From positions 1-9,712 of the forward strand of contig JBIOYL010000097.1 in NCBI GenBank assembly GCA_044870185.1: a stretch of 9,712 nucleotides of DNA, written 5' to 3'. Origin of the DNA: JBIOYL01 sp044870185. Lineage in GTDB: Bacteria; Actinomycetota; CALGFH01. Shown piece by piece: positions 1 to 5,411 of the stretch. Below the pieces are notes generated by a model. It saw nothing but the letters and a program-made list of their open reading frames with translations, ran no database searches and was not told where the DNA came from. Every line of letters begins with the position of its first letter. Position 1 is the stretch's first letter. The translations under genes were made by a program, and so were the position numbers.

Positions 1-651
1 TGCGTCGGGCGCCGGAGCTGGCCGCCGAGCGCCGGCAGCTGGACCGCTGGCTGGCCGCGCCCCCGGACAAGGTCCTGGCGCTGGTCGCCCAGCTGGACGA
101 CCCGGCCGCCCTGCCGGCCGGCGCGGGGCCGGTCACCTACGCCTGCCCGATGCACCCGGAGGTCACCAGCGGCCAGCCTGGCCGCTGTCCCAAGTGCGGC
201 ATGAAGCTGCTCGCCGGCCAGCCTGGCAGCCAGCCCATGGCGGACCACCATGCGGCCTCACACCACGACATGGCCATGGAGCACGACGCCGAGGCCATGC
301 ACCACGAGGAGGGCCACGACGCCCATGCCGCCCACGGCGGCCACGCCGCCGACGGGATCGAGTGGGAAGACGACATGGTCGAGGTCAACCGCCAGACCAC
401 CAGCGCCACCATGCACTGGCGGTTCCTCGATCGGACCACCGGCGCCGACAGCCCCGCCATCGACTGGCGGTTCACCGTCGGCGACCGAGTCAAGATCCGG
501 CTGATCAATGAAATGGCGTCCGACCATCCCATGCACCACCCGTTCCACCTGCACGGCGCGGGCCGGTTCCTGGTGCTGGCCCGCGACGGGGTGGCCGAGC
601 CCAACCTGGTGTGGAAGGACACGGTGCTGGTCCGCACCGGGCAGACCGTCG
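1..651 (+). pseudogene. Multicopper oxidase C-terminal part with heavy-metal-binding domain; 5' cut by window, 3' end lost
   Basis: The reading frame is open from position 3. It contains a heavy-metal-binding domain (YACPMHPEV...CPKCGMKL, 138-209), as found in copper P-type ATPases and some oxidases. A spacer of about 43 residues with 11 His and 4 Met follows (222-350), probably binding metal. Next comes the C-terminal cupredoxin domain of a multicopper oxidase with HPFHLHG (537-557), a type 2/3 copper ligand motif, and then the family-typical VLVRTGQTVD. In intact oxidases a stretch ending in HCHxxxH...M follows and supplies the last type 1 and type 3 copper ligands. Here similarity stops at about 651 and the frame runs on to a stop at 816-818 through unrelated sequence. 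A protein made from it should lack a working copper centre. The likely original role was extracytoplasmic Cu(I) or metal oxidation. I am confident of the family; the disruption is inferred from the missing motif. Confidence 0.8.
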
Positions 652-660
652 ACAGGCACG

Positions 661-867
661 ATGGACGCCGAGACGAGCCTGCATGTCCTCGAACGAGACT
701 GCCTGTCGCGGTGCCAACTCGAGTCTTACGACGCAACTCCCCAAGACCCTGCTGCAGGCTTGCGCGGCCGCCTGCAAGGGCTGTGAGGATGGGTGCCGGC
801 GGCACGCCGGGTGCATGAGCACCGCCGTGTCCGCACCGAGGCGTGGCCGGCGCGGCGAGTAGGCCTG
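661..867 (+). pseudogene. Four-helix-bundle copper-storage protein (Csp/DUF326) remnant, frameshifted
   Basis: Frame 2 encodes LLQACAAACKGCEDGCRRHA (749-808), the CxxxCxxCxxxCxxH spacing of DUF326/Csp copper-storage helices. Family members normally continue with MHEHCRVCAEACRRCEQAC. Reading on in frame 1 from 811 gives VHEHRRVRTEAWPARRV, the same helix after a one-base loss at 809-810, with three expected cysteines changed to Arg, Arg and Trp. Upstream, frame 1 at 703-738 reads LSRCQLESYDAT, resembling the LSRQTxYDA stretch that precedes LLQAC in the family, so a second frameshift lies near 736-742. The N-terminal half is absent: the oxidase remnant is directly upstream. Csp proteins store Cu(I) on cysteine thiols, which fits the neighbours. 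A sequencing error could explain one frameshift but not the cysteine losses. The open frame 611-862 is therefore not an intact gene. Confidence 0.65.
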
Positions 868-1207
868 CAACAGGGGTTTACCGCCACCAGCCACTCCTTC
901 GTGATGGACTGGGCGTCGGTCTGGCGGTGACATCGCGCTTGGCCTGCTGATCGCCGGGGCGCTGGGCGCCTGGGTCCCCGAGCGGTTCTGGCACGGGTTC
1001 TTCCGGGTCGACCATCCGCTCAAGGTGGTGGAGGCCAGCATCACCTGGAACTACACCACCGTGCTCAACCTCGTCTTCCTGGCCCTGGCGGCGGTGCTGG
1101 TGGTGCGGTTCCTGCATACCGGTGGCCCCCAGATGCTCAAGCTGATGCACGGCCCACCGTCCCCCCAGGGCCACGGGCCGACAGGCCACCAGCACCACAA
1201 CCGATGA
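868..1207 (+). pseudogene. ArsP/DUF318-type permease remnant with frameshift and internal deletion
   Basis: Frame 1 reads GFTATSHSFVMDWASVWR (about 874-927) and then meets TGA at 928. An extra base shifts the match to frame 2, which continues DIALGLLIAGALGAWVPERFWHGFFRVDHP (929-1018). From there it passes directly into VVEASITWNYTTVLNLVFLALAAVLVVRFLHTGGPQML and a His-rich tail ending with TGA at 1205-1207. These are N-proximal and C-terminal segments of the PF03773 (DUF318/ArsP) permease family, proposed metal or metalloid efflux transporters. In intact members well over 100 residues of membrane segments separate the two pieces, so an in-frame deletion lies near 1018-1025. The N-terminus is also missing. 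A 60-residue frame from GTG 1025 is open, but it is only the last transmembrane helix and tail. The permease presumably belonged to the same copper-handling cluster as the two preceding remnants. Confidence 0.7.
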
Positions 1208-1468
1208 CGACACCCCGAAGCCGTCGTCTCGGTCCTGTTTGGTGTCTTCGCACCGCCTTGCTGCTGTCTCGGCCGCTGGCTGGGAGAACGTCGGCTCCCG
1301 GGCGAGCCCGCGCAGCGACGCGCCCACGGCGCGTGTGGTCGGCAGGCGACCCGTGCGGGGAGGGATCGCGGTGTTGGCGTCGGCTGATGCCGGGTCGTGG
1401 GGTCGTGTCGGGGTGCGGCGGCCGTGCTCGACTGGCCCGGCAGGTGCTGGATGTCCCGCTGCACGGCG
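1208..1468. other. Convergent intergenic stretch, no recognisable gene
   Basis: This region lies between the 3' end of the permease remnant (+) and the 3' end of the protoglobin gene (-). Open frames on both strands here give Arg/Pro/Gly-rich low-complexity translations with no family resemblance. I see no tRNA, no T-tract terminator and no long repeat. It may be further decayed sequence from the copper locus. Confidence 0.5.
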
Positions 1469-2059
1469 TCAGAAGTCGCCGTCGTGGACGTAGGGGTGGC
1501 TCCACAGGATCACCTGGAGCAGGACGGCCTTGACCCAGGCCTGGTGCATGGCCTCGACCTCGCTGGGGGTGGCCCCACCGCCGGCCAGGAACGGCTTGAG
1601 GGTGGTGGTGATGGGCACCAGCAGCGCCAGCAGGTAGCGCAGGGGAATGTGGTCTGCGGCGTCGACCCCGTCGGTGCGGTTCTTGCCGCTGCGGTGGTGG
1701 CGGCGGCCGATCTCGTGCTGGTAGTCGAGCCAGGCCTGGTCGTAGTCGGCCCGGGCGGTGTCCAGGATCCAGCGGCCGAAGCGGCGCCGGACCGCAGCCA
1801 GGTAGGCCTGGTCGGGCTGGCCATCTGGGCCGGTGAAGGCGGCCAGCAGGTGGGGGTTGGCGGCGACGAAGCCGTACCAGACGTCGAGGATGGCCTCCAC
1901 CTGGCCGGCCAGCACCGCACCGGAGCGCCGTAGGGCGGCCAGGTCGTCGTCGCCCAGCAGCAGCGTCGCCTTGAGCAGCTCCAGCTCCTGCAGGCTGAGC
2001 GGGGAGCGCGGCACGGCGTCGGTGCCGTAGGTGTAGCCGGGGATGTCGGTGCGGCCCAT
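1469..2059 (-). CDS. Protoglobin-domain haem protein
   Basis: A 196-residue cytoplasmic protein of the protoglobin family (PF11563), single-domain globins that bind O2, CO or NO. It matches the size of Methanosarcina acetivorans protoglobin (195 residues). The motif IPGYTYG near residues 6-12 is typical. Known haem-pocket positions can be placed with an offset of one: Trp61-Tyr62 on the distal side (MaPgb W60/Y61), Phe94 (F93) and proximal His121 in EIGRRHH (H120). No transducer or output domain is attached, so it is a stand-alone globin rather than a globin-coupled sensor. ATG 2059 is chosen because conserved sequence begins there and AAGGAG lies 3 nt upstream; the frame extends to 2194 but that part overlaps the upstream gene and is Pro/Gly-rich. 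It lies 25 nt downstream of the MarR gene in one operon. Likely roles, by inference only, are gas binding, NO handling or redox chemistry. Confidence 0.9.
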   Translation of the reverse strand: MGRTDIPGYTYGTDAVPRSPLSLQELELLKATLLLGDDDLAALRRSGAVLAGQVEAILDVWYGFVAANPHLLAAFTGPDGQPDQAYLAAVRRRFGRWILDTARADYDQAWLDYQHEIGRRHHRSGKNRTDGVDAADHIPLRYLLALLVPITTTLKPFLAGGGATPSEVEAMHQAWVKAVLLQVILWSHPYVHDGDF

Positions 2060-2062
2060 GGG

Positions 2063-2068
2063 CTCCTT
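2063..2068 (-). promoter_or_regulatory. Ribosome binding site of the protoglobin gene
   Basis: AAGGAG on the minus strand ends 3 nt before ATG 2059. The short spacing is unusual, but this is the only purine-rich site near the conserved N-terminus and supports that start. Confidence 0.5.
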
Positions 2069-2084
2069 CTTGGTCCAGCCGGGG

Positions 2085-2762
2085 CTATCGTGGTTGGTTC
2101 GGTGCGGGCCGGCCCTGGCGGAAGGCCCGCCAGGTCCTGGCGGCCTGCCCGGCGGGGGCGGCGGTGTGGTCGCCGCAGTCCAGGCGCAGCTCACCGTCGC
2201 CGAAGGCGGCGTCGACGAACGCGCAGTGGTGCGGGCGGGCGGGGTCGTCGTGGTGGTAGGGCCGGAAGTAGCGGCAGGACACGCACATGCGGGCCACCGG
2301 GATGCGGCCGCGGAGCTGCAGCGCGCGGATCATGGTGACCAGCGCGCGCAGGAAGGCGGCCTGCTCGGCGGCGGACAGCTCGTCGACCGCCGCCAGCAGG
2401 AAGTCCGGCCAGGCGGCGGCCGCGGCGGCGGCACGGTCGCCGGCCGGGGTGAGGCGGACGAGCGCCGACCGGCGGTCGCCGGCCAGCGGCGTCTTGGCGA
2501 CCAGGCCCTTGCGGGCCAGGGCGGCGACGCTGTCGGAGGCGGTGGGGGCGGTGATGCCGAGCTGGGCGGCCAGCGCGCCCAGACGCAGGCCCTGGGGGTT
2601 GGCCCGCAGCAGCGCGAGTGCCTGCCCTTGGGTGGGGGTGAGGCCGCGGCCGCTGGCCTCGGCCCAGGCCTGCTGCTTGAGGGCGATGCCGATCTTGGCC
2701 AGCCCGATGGTGACCCGCTTGTCCAGCGGTTGGTCCGGAGGGAGTTGGTCGGCGGCGCGCAT
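2085..2762 (-). CDS. MarR-family regulator with C-terminal four-cysteine module
   Basis: A 225-residue winged-helix DNA-binding protein. Residues 15-150 form the MarR fold: LTPTQGQALALL (helix before the DNA-binding part), LGALAAQLGITAPTASDSVAALARKGLV as helix-turn-helix (about 61-88), and the wing DRRSALVRLTPAG (96-108). Residues 158-200 add a module not found in ordinary MarR proteins: MCVSCRYFRPY, then HHCAF, then RLDCGDH, giving Cys160, Cys163, Cys180, Cys196 and nearby histidines (170, 171, 178, 179, 199). I have seen this tail in other MarR-like proteins; the spacing suits a Zn or Fe-S site, but the ligand is not known. It is the first gene of an operon with the protoglobin, and a palindrome sits at its promoter, so autoregulation is likely. 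Inference: the tail senses metal, redox state or NO and the globin is its target. ATG 2762 has no Shine-Dalgarno sequence. Confidence 0.9.
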   Translation of the reverse strand: MRAADQLPPDQPLDKRVTIGLAKIGIALKQQAWAEASGRGLTPTQGQALALLRANPQGLRLGALAAQLGITAPTASDSVAALARKGLVAKTPLAGDRRSALVRLTPAGDRAAAAAAAWPDFLLAAVDELSAAEQAAFLRALVTMIRALQLRGRIPVARMCVSCRYFRPYHHDDPARPHHCAFVDAAFGDGELRLDCGDHTAAPAGQAARTWRAFRQGRPAPNQPR

Positions 2763-2768
2763 GAGCGC

Positions 2769-2774
2769 AGTATA
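2769..2774 (-). promoter_or_regulatory. -10 box of the marR-protoglobin operon (probable leaderless start)
   Basis: Minus-strand TATACT lies 6 nt before ATG 2762, placing transcription initiation at or next to the start codon. No Shine-Dalgarno sequence is present. Leaderless mRNAs are common in Actinomycetota. No convincing -35 is visible. Confidence 0.5.
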
Positions 2775-2785
2775 TAGGAGTCCTA
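2775..2785. promoter_or_regulatory. Probable MarR operator palindrome
   Basis: TAGGA-G-TCCTA is a perfect 5-bp inverted repeat around one central base, in an AT-richer patch within very GC-rich DNA. It directly abuts the -10 box of the marR-protoglobin operon, so a bound dimer would block RNA polymerase. MarR-type operators are usually longer (about 16-20 bp), so flanking bases may contribute. Assignment is by position and symmetry only. Confidence 0.5.
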
Positions 2786-2836
2786 ACTACCTCCGGTCGG
2801 CCAGGAGCCGTCAACCGGCGATGGTCGCCGAGCGTC

Positions 2837-2851
2837 GGCCAGGTTCTGGCC
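2837..2851. repeat. Short inverted repeat in the divergent intergenic region
   Basis: GGCCAG-GTT-CTGGCC is a perfect 6-bp inverted repeat with a 3-nt centre, lying between the divergent marR operon and the sialidase-like gene. It could be an operator or chance in GC-rich DNA. Confidence 0.3.
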
Positions 2852-2918
2852 TCGGGTGCGGCCAGGCCGTAGGATGCGGCCGGTCGCTCGGAAAGGGAGC
2901 ACGGCGTAGCCTGCGTCC

Positions 2919-2936
2919 TCAGCGTGTTCAGCGTGT
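2919..2936 (+). repeat. Tandem 9-bp repeat upstream of the sialidase-like gene
   Basis: TCAGCGTGT occurs twice head to tail, 24 nt before the GTG start and 11 nt before its ribosome binding site. A TAGCCT hexamer at 2907-2912 could be a -10 box just upstream, though I see no matching -35. The position suits a regulator site in the 5' leader. Confidence 0.35.
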
Positions 2937-2947
2937 CCGGTCCGAGC

Positions 2948-2954
2948 AGGAGGG
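2948..2954 (+). promoter_or_regulatory. Ribosome binding site deciding the GTG start of the propeller gene
   Basis: AGGAGGG lies 6 nt upstream of GTG 2961, a near-ideal site. The encoded protein then begins with a basic, signal-peptide-like N-terminus. Confidence 0.8.
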
Positions 2955-2960
2955 AATCGC

Positions 2961-4724
2961 GTGCGCATCCAGTCCAGGCGTCTTCTCGCCACCCTCGCGG
3001 CGGTGCTTGCGGCCGCCGCGTTCGTCCTCCCGGCGGCGCCCGCGGCGGCCCAGGCGGACGTGCTGGTCTCCAACGGGAGCCCAGCGACCACGTTCGCGCA
3101 GAACAAGCAGAACGAGCCCTCGGTTGCGATCGACGCGTCGAACCCGACGGTGGTCGCGGCCGGCGCGAACGAGGAGATCGACCTCGAGGCCTGCAACGCC
3201 GGCGACCCGACCAGCTGCCCCTTCACCGCAGGGGTCGGCACCTCGGGCGTCTACTTCTCGTTCGACGGCGGCCGGCGCTGGACCCAGCCGACCTATTCCG
3301 GCTGGTCCGCCCGGCACTGTCTCGGCCCGGCGCCGTGCACGCCCCGGGTCGGCCCCATCGGTACGCTCCCGAAGTACCTCGAAAGCGGGCTGGTGTCGGA
3401 CGGGGACCCGTCGCTGTCGTTCGGACCACGCCTTGGGCGGCCCGGCGATCCCGTCCCGGGCAGGTTCTCCTGGGCGAACGGGTCGCGCCTGTACTACGCC
3501 AACCTCACCGCGAACTTCAGTGCGGCGCGCTCCGAGCAGACCTTCAAGGGATTCGAGGCCATCGCCGTGTCCCGCACGGACAACCCGGCGGCCGCCGCGG
3601 CGGGGAATGCTGACGCCTGGCTGGCCCCGGTGATCGCCTCCAAGCAGAACTCCGCGTTGTTCTCCGACCACGAGCAGATCTGGGCCGACAACGCGGCCTC
3701 CAGCCCGTTCTTCGGGAATGTGTACGTGTGCATCGCGGCCTTCCGCGGCCAGGAGCGCAGCGGCAACGCGCTCCCGGTCGCCATCGAGGTGGCGCGCTCC
3801 GGCGACGGCGGTGACACCTGGACCGAGCGGCAGCTGACCCAGGCCGCGAACAACATCACCGGCAACGGTCGCCAGGACTGCTGGCTGCGGACCGACAGCA
3901 AGGGCGTGCTGTATGTGTTCTGGCAGGGAGGGATTCACTTCCGGAACGCCATCTTCCTGGCCCGGTCGTTCGACGGCGGCGCGACCTTCGAGCGTCCCCG
4001 GCCGATCTCCCTTTATACTCCGAGCGGGCTACGCGACCCGGTGAGCGGCGACCTCGTGTTCGACGGGGTGGCGGGCAACCGCAACGGCACCTTCCCCACC
4101 GCCGACGTCGCCAACGGGGCGCCCACGGGCGCCGGCGCCAGCAACGAGGTCGTGGTGACCTGGACGGACGGGCCGACCCACACCAGCGCCAGCCCTGGTC
4201 CCAACGAGCGGCTCGTGGTGGCCTACTCCACCGACGGCGGCGACACCTTCAGCTTCACCAGGGACGCCGCGCCGGCATCCGACCGGCCCGACTACCCGGC
4301 GATCGCGATCTCGCCGAACGGGCACGACGTGTGGGTCGGCTACGACGCCTTCCTGCAGCCGTGGCAGACCACCACGGCCGGCCAACGGCGCATGCAGAGC
4401 GTGGTCCGGCACGCCACGGTCGGGGCGGGCGGCACGCCGACCGGGTGGTCGGATGCGCACCGCGGCCCCACCGGTGACGCCCGGGGGTCCAGCGCCAACG
4501 CCCTGACCGGGGAGTTCCTCGGCGACTACAACACTACGGCGGCAGCCGACGGGTTCGCCGTGGCGACCTACGTCGATGTCCGCAACGCCACCGACTGCCC
4601 GGCGGTCGACGCCTACCGCCAGTCGCTGGCCGACGGCAGCCCGATCGCCAAGCCTGCCCCGAACTCGGTCTGCCCTTCGACGTTCGGCAACTCCGATATC
4701 TTCGGCGGCCGCTTCGCGCCCTGA
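2961..4724 (+). CDS. Secreted sialidase-like beta-propeller protein with Asp-box repeats
   Basis: A 587-residue exported protein. Residues 1-32 are a signal peptide with Arg residues before a long Ala/Leu core and a likely cleavage after AAA or AQA; SRRLLA resembles a Tat motif, so Tat or Sec export is possible. Four Asp-boxes (SxDGGxxW/F) occur at residues 100-107, 280-287, 336-343 and 423-430. They mark the beta-hairpins of a sialidase/BNR-type propeller, together with NEPSVAIDASNPTVVAAG near the N-terminus and GEFLGDYNTTAA (517-528) near the C-terminus. There are eight cysteines, suiting disulfides outside the cell. No membrane anchor or sorting signal is seen, so it is probably released. 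I cannot place the catalytic Arg triad, Tyr or Asp of true sialidases, so glycan cleavage is unproven; a carbohydrate-binding or structural propeller is equally possible. It is a single-gene unit, divergent from the marR operon. Confidence 0.88.
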   Translation: MRIQSRRLLATLAAVLAAAAFVLPAAPAAAQADVLVSNGSPATTFAQNKQNEPSVAIDASNPTVVAAGANEEIDLEACNAGDPTSCPFTAGVGTSGVYFSFDGGRRWTQPTYSGWSARHCLGPAPCTPRVGPIGTLPKYLESGLVSDGDPSLSFGPRLGRPGDPVPGRFSWANGSRLYYANLTANFSAARSEQTFKGFEAIAVSRTDNPAAAAAGNADAWLAPVIASKQNSALFSDHEQIWADNAASSPFFGNVYVCIAAFRGQERSGNALPVAIEVARSGDGGDTWTERQLTQAANNITGNGRQDCWLRTDSKGVLYVFWQGGIHFRNAIFLARSFDGGATFERPRPISLYTPSGLRDPVSGDLVFDGVAGNRNGTFPTADVANGAPTGAGASNEVVVTWTDGPTHTSASPGPNERLVVAYSTDGGDTFSFTRDAAPASDRPDYPAIAISPNGHDVWVGYDAFLQPWQTTTAGQRRMQSVVRHATVGAGGTPTGWSDAHRGPTGDARGSSANALTGEFLGDYNTTAAADGFAVATYVDVRNATDCPAVDAYRQSLADGSPIAKPAPNSVCPSTFGNSDIFGGRFAP

Positions 4725-4764
4725 GCGATCGTGGGAGCGCTGCCGGGGCGGGCCGGCCAGCTCC

Positions 4765-4815
4765 CTCCTGCTGCCGGCGCGGGGCGGGCCGCCCTGCCCT
4801 CTCCTGCTGCCGGCG
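4765..4815 (+). repeat. 15-bp direct repeat, two copies 36 bp apart
   Basis: CTCCTGCTGCCGGCG occurs at 4765-4779 and 4801-4815, just after the propeller gene. A related GGCGGGCC/GCGGGCC stretch surrounds it, suggesting a small local duplication. No coding meaning is evident. Confidence 0.5.
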
Positions 4816-4828
4816 TGGGTCCGCCGGC

Positions 4829-4852
4829 GGCGGCCGGCTGGCAGCGGCCGCC
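4829..4852. terminator. GC-rich hairpin between convergent genes
   Basis: GGCGGCCG and CGGCCGCC form an 8-bp perfect stem with an 8-nt loop, between the 3' ends of the propeller gene (+) and the pilin-like gene (-). There is no T-tract on either side. A U-less bidirectional terminator is plausible in actinobacteria but unproven. Confidence 0.35.
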
Positions 4853-4869
4853 ACCCGTCCGGCCGGATC

Positions 4870-5097
4870 CTACGGCCCCGAGGCAGGCACGGTGGTCGTG
4901 GTCGCGCTCGGGTTGCCGCCACCCCCGCCGCTGCCGCCGGAGGTGCAGCCGGCCGGATTGTCAATGCATATGCCGTCACTGTTGAAGGACGAGTTGATGC
5001 GGTCGTGGAGGAAGTAGAAGGCGCTGACGAGCACCACGGCCATGATGGACAGCATGAGCGCGTAGGTGACCGCGCTGATCCCGTCGGTCAGGCCCAT
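4870..5097 (-). CDS. Flp-type (type IVb) pilin-like small protein lacking Glu+5
   Basis: From ATG 5097 the product has 75 residues: MGLTDG, then ISAVTYALMLSIMAVVLVSAFYFL, then a short polar part with two Cys (CIDNPAGC) and a Gly/Ser/Thr-rich tail. The segment matches the Flp pilin pattern G|xxAVEYALxxALIAVV, in which prepilin peptidase cuts after Gly and Glu+5/Tyr+6 follow. Here Tyr is kept but Glu is Thr. Two starts are possible. ATG 5097 has AGGTGG 8 nt upstream but gives a six-residue leader without basic residues. GTG 5154 gives a 25-residue Arg-rich leader (RHRGRWLVGRCRQVARG...), more like real Flp prepilins, but has only a G-rich upstream sequence. I draw the ATG and regard the GTG as about equally likely. 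No tad assembly genes are in the window. It could be a pseudopilin, or a small single-span membrane protein that merely resembles one. Confidence 0.6.
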   Translation of the reverse strand: MGLTDGISAVTYALMLSIMAVVLVSAFYFLHDRINSSFNSDGICIDNPAGCTSGGSGGGGGNPSATTTTVPASGP

Positions 5098-5185
5098 GCC
5101 GCGCGCCACCTGGCGGCACCGGCCCACCAACCACCTACCCCGATGTCGCGTCACCCCGTCCGCCCCCAGCCGAGAGGAACACAGC

Positions 5186-5216
5186 ATCATATGCACGTCG
5201 ACCCCCCCGTGGCCAA
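5186..5216 (-). promoter_or_regulatory. Putative promoter of the pilin-like gene
   Basis: On the minus strand TATGAT (5186-5191, one mismatch to TATAAT) is preceded 19 nt upstream by TTGGCC (5211-5216), a partial -35. Transcription would begin near 5179, leaving room for either the GTG 5154 or ATG 5097 start. Confidence 0.4.
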
Positions 5217-5263
5217 AACGAGACAACCGGCTCGGAAGGCGGCAGCCCGCCCGGCCGCTCCGG

Positions 5264-5269
5264 TAGAAT
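5264..5269 (+). promoter_or_regulatory. Putative -10 box of the cupredoxin gene
   Basis: TAGAAT differs from TATAAT by one base and lies in a short AT-richer patch. Initiation near 5276 would fall inside the first 20-bp repeat and leave a leader of about 136 nt. No good -35 is seen, so an activator or an alternative sigma factor would be needed. Confidence 0.35.
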
Positions 5270-5270
5270 T

Positions 5271-5309
5271 CGGCTGCCTGACAGGGCAGCCGGCTGCCTG
5301 ACAGGGCAG
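5271..5309 (+). repeat. Tandem 20-bp repeat, each unit able to form a hairpin
   Basis: CGGCTGCCTGACAGGGCAGC is followed immediately by a second copy identical through base 19. Within each, GCTGCC/GGCAGC pairs around TGACAG (the second copy ends in T, leaving a 5-bp stem), and CCTG-A-CAGG is a nested palindrome. A partial third start (CGGCTGCCT) occurs at 5323. The repeats lie just after a -10-like TAGAAT and before the cupredoxin gene: candidate operators or leader structures. Confidence 0.7.
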
Positions 5310-5334
5310 TGACGCACGCGCCCGGCTGCCTCTG

Positions 5335-5356
5335 GCGCACAACCGCCGTTGTGCGC
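5335..5356 (+). repeat. Perfect 9-bp stem-loop in the cupredoxin leader
   Basis: GCGCACAAC (5335-5343), loop CGCC, GTTGTGCGC (5348-5356). A degenerate second version (GCGCAACC...GTGGTGCG) follows at once. No T-tract follows, so a simple terminator is unlikely; an operator or mRNA structure upstream of the blue-copper gene is more likely. Confidence 0.65.
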
Positions 5357-5411
5357 AACCCGCCGTGGTGCGTCGTGCCGTTGTTACGTCGTAGAGGAGC
5401 GCCAGCACGTC

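Noticed and set aside
1025..1207. Independent 60-residue membrane protein from GTG 1025
   Set aside because: It reads as the last helix and tail of a DUF318-type permease, so it is better treated as part of the remnant.
1463..1482. Inverted repeat ACGGCG/CGCCGT overlapping the protoglobin stop codon as a terminator
   Set aside because: Only 6 bp with an 8-nt loop, starting inside the coding region and with no T-tract; chance is likely at this GC content.
2287..3633. Open plus-strand frame of 448 codons spanning marR and the start of the propeller gene
   Set aside because: It crosses a divergent promoter region and two real genes in other frames; Arg/Ser/Pro-rich translation without domains.
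4765..4815. Start of a CRISPR-like or mobile-element repeat array
   Set aside because: Only two 15-bp copies, with no further units, no terminal inverted repeats and no transposase nearby.
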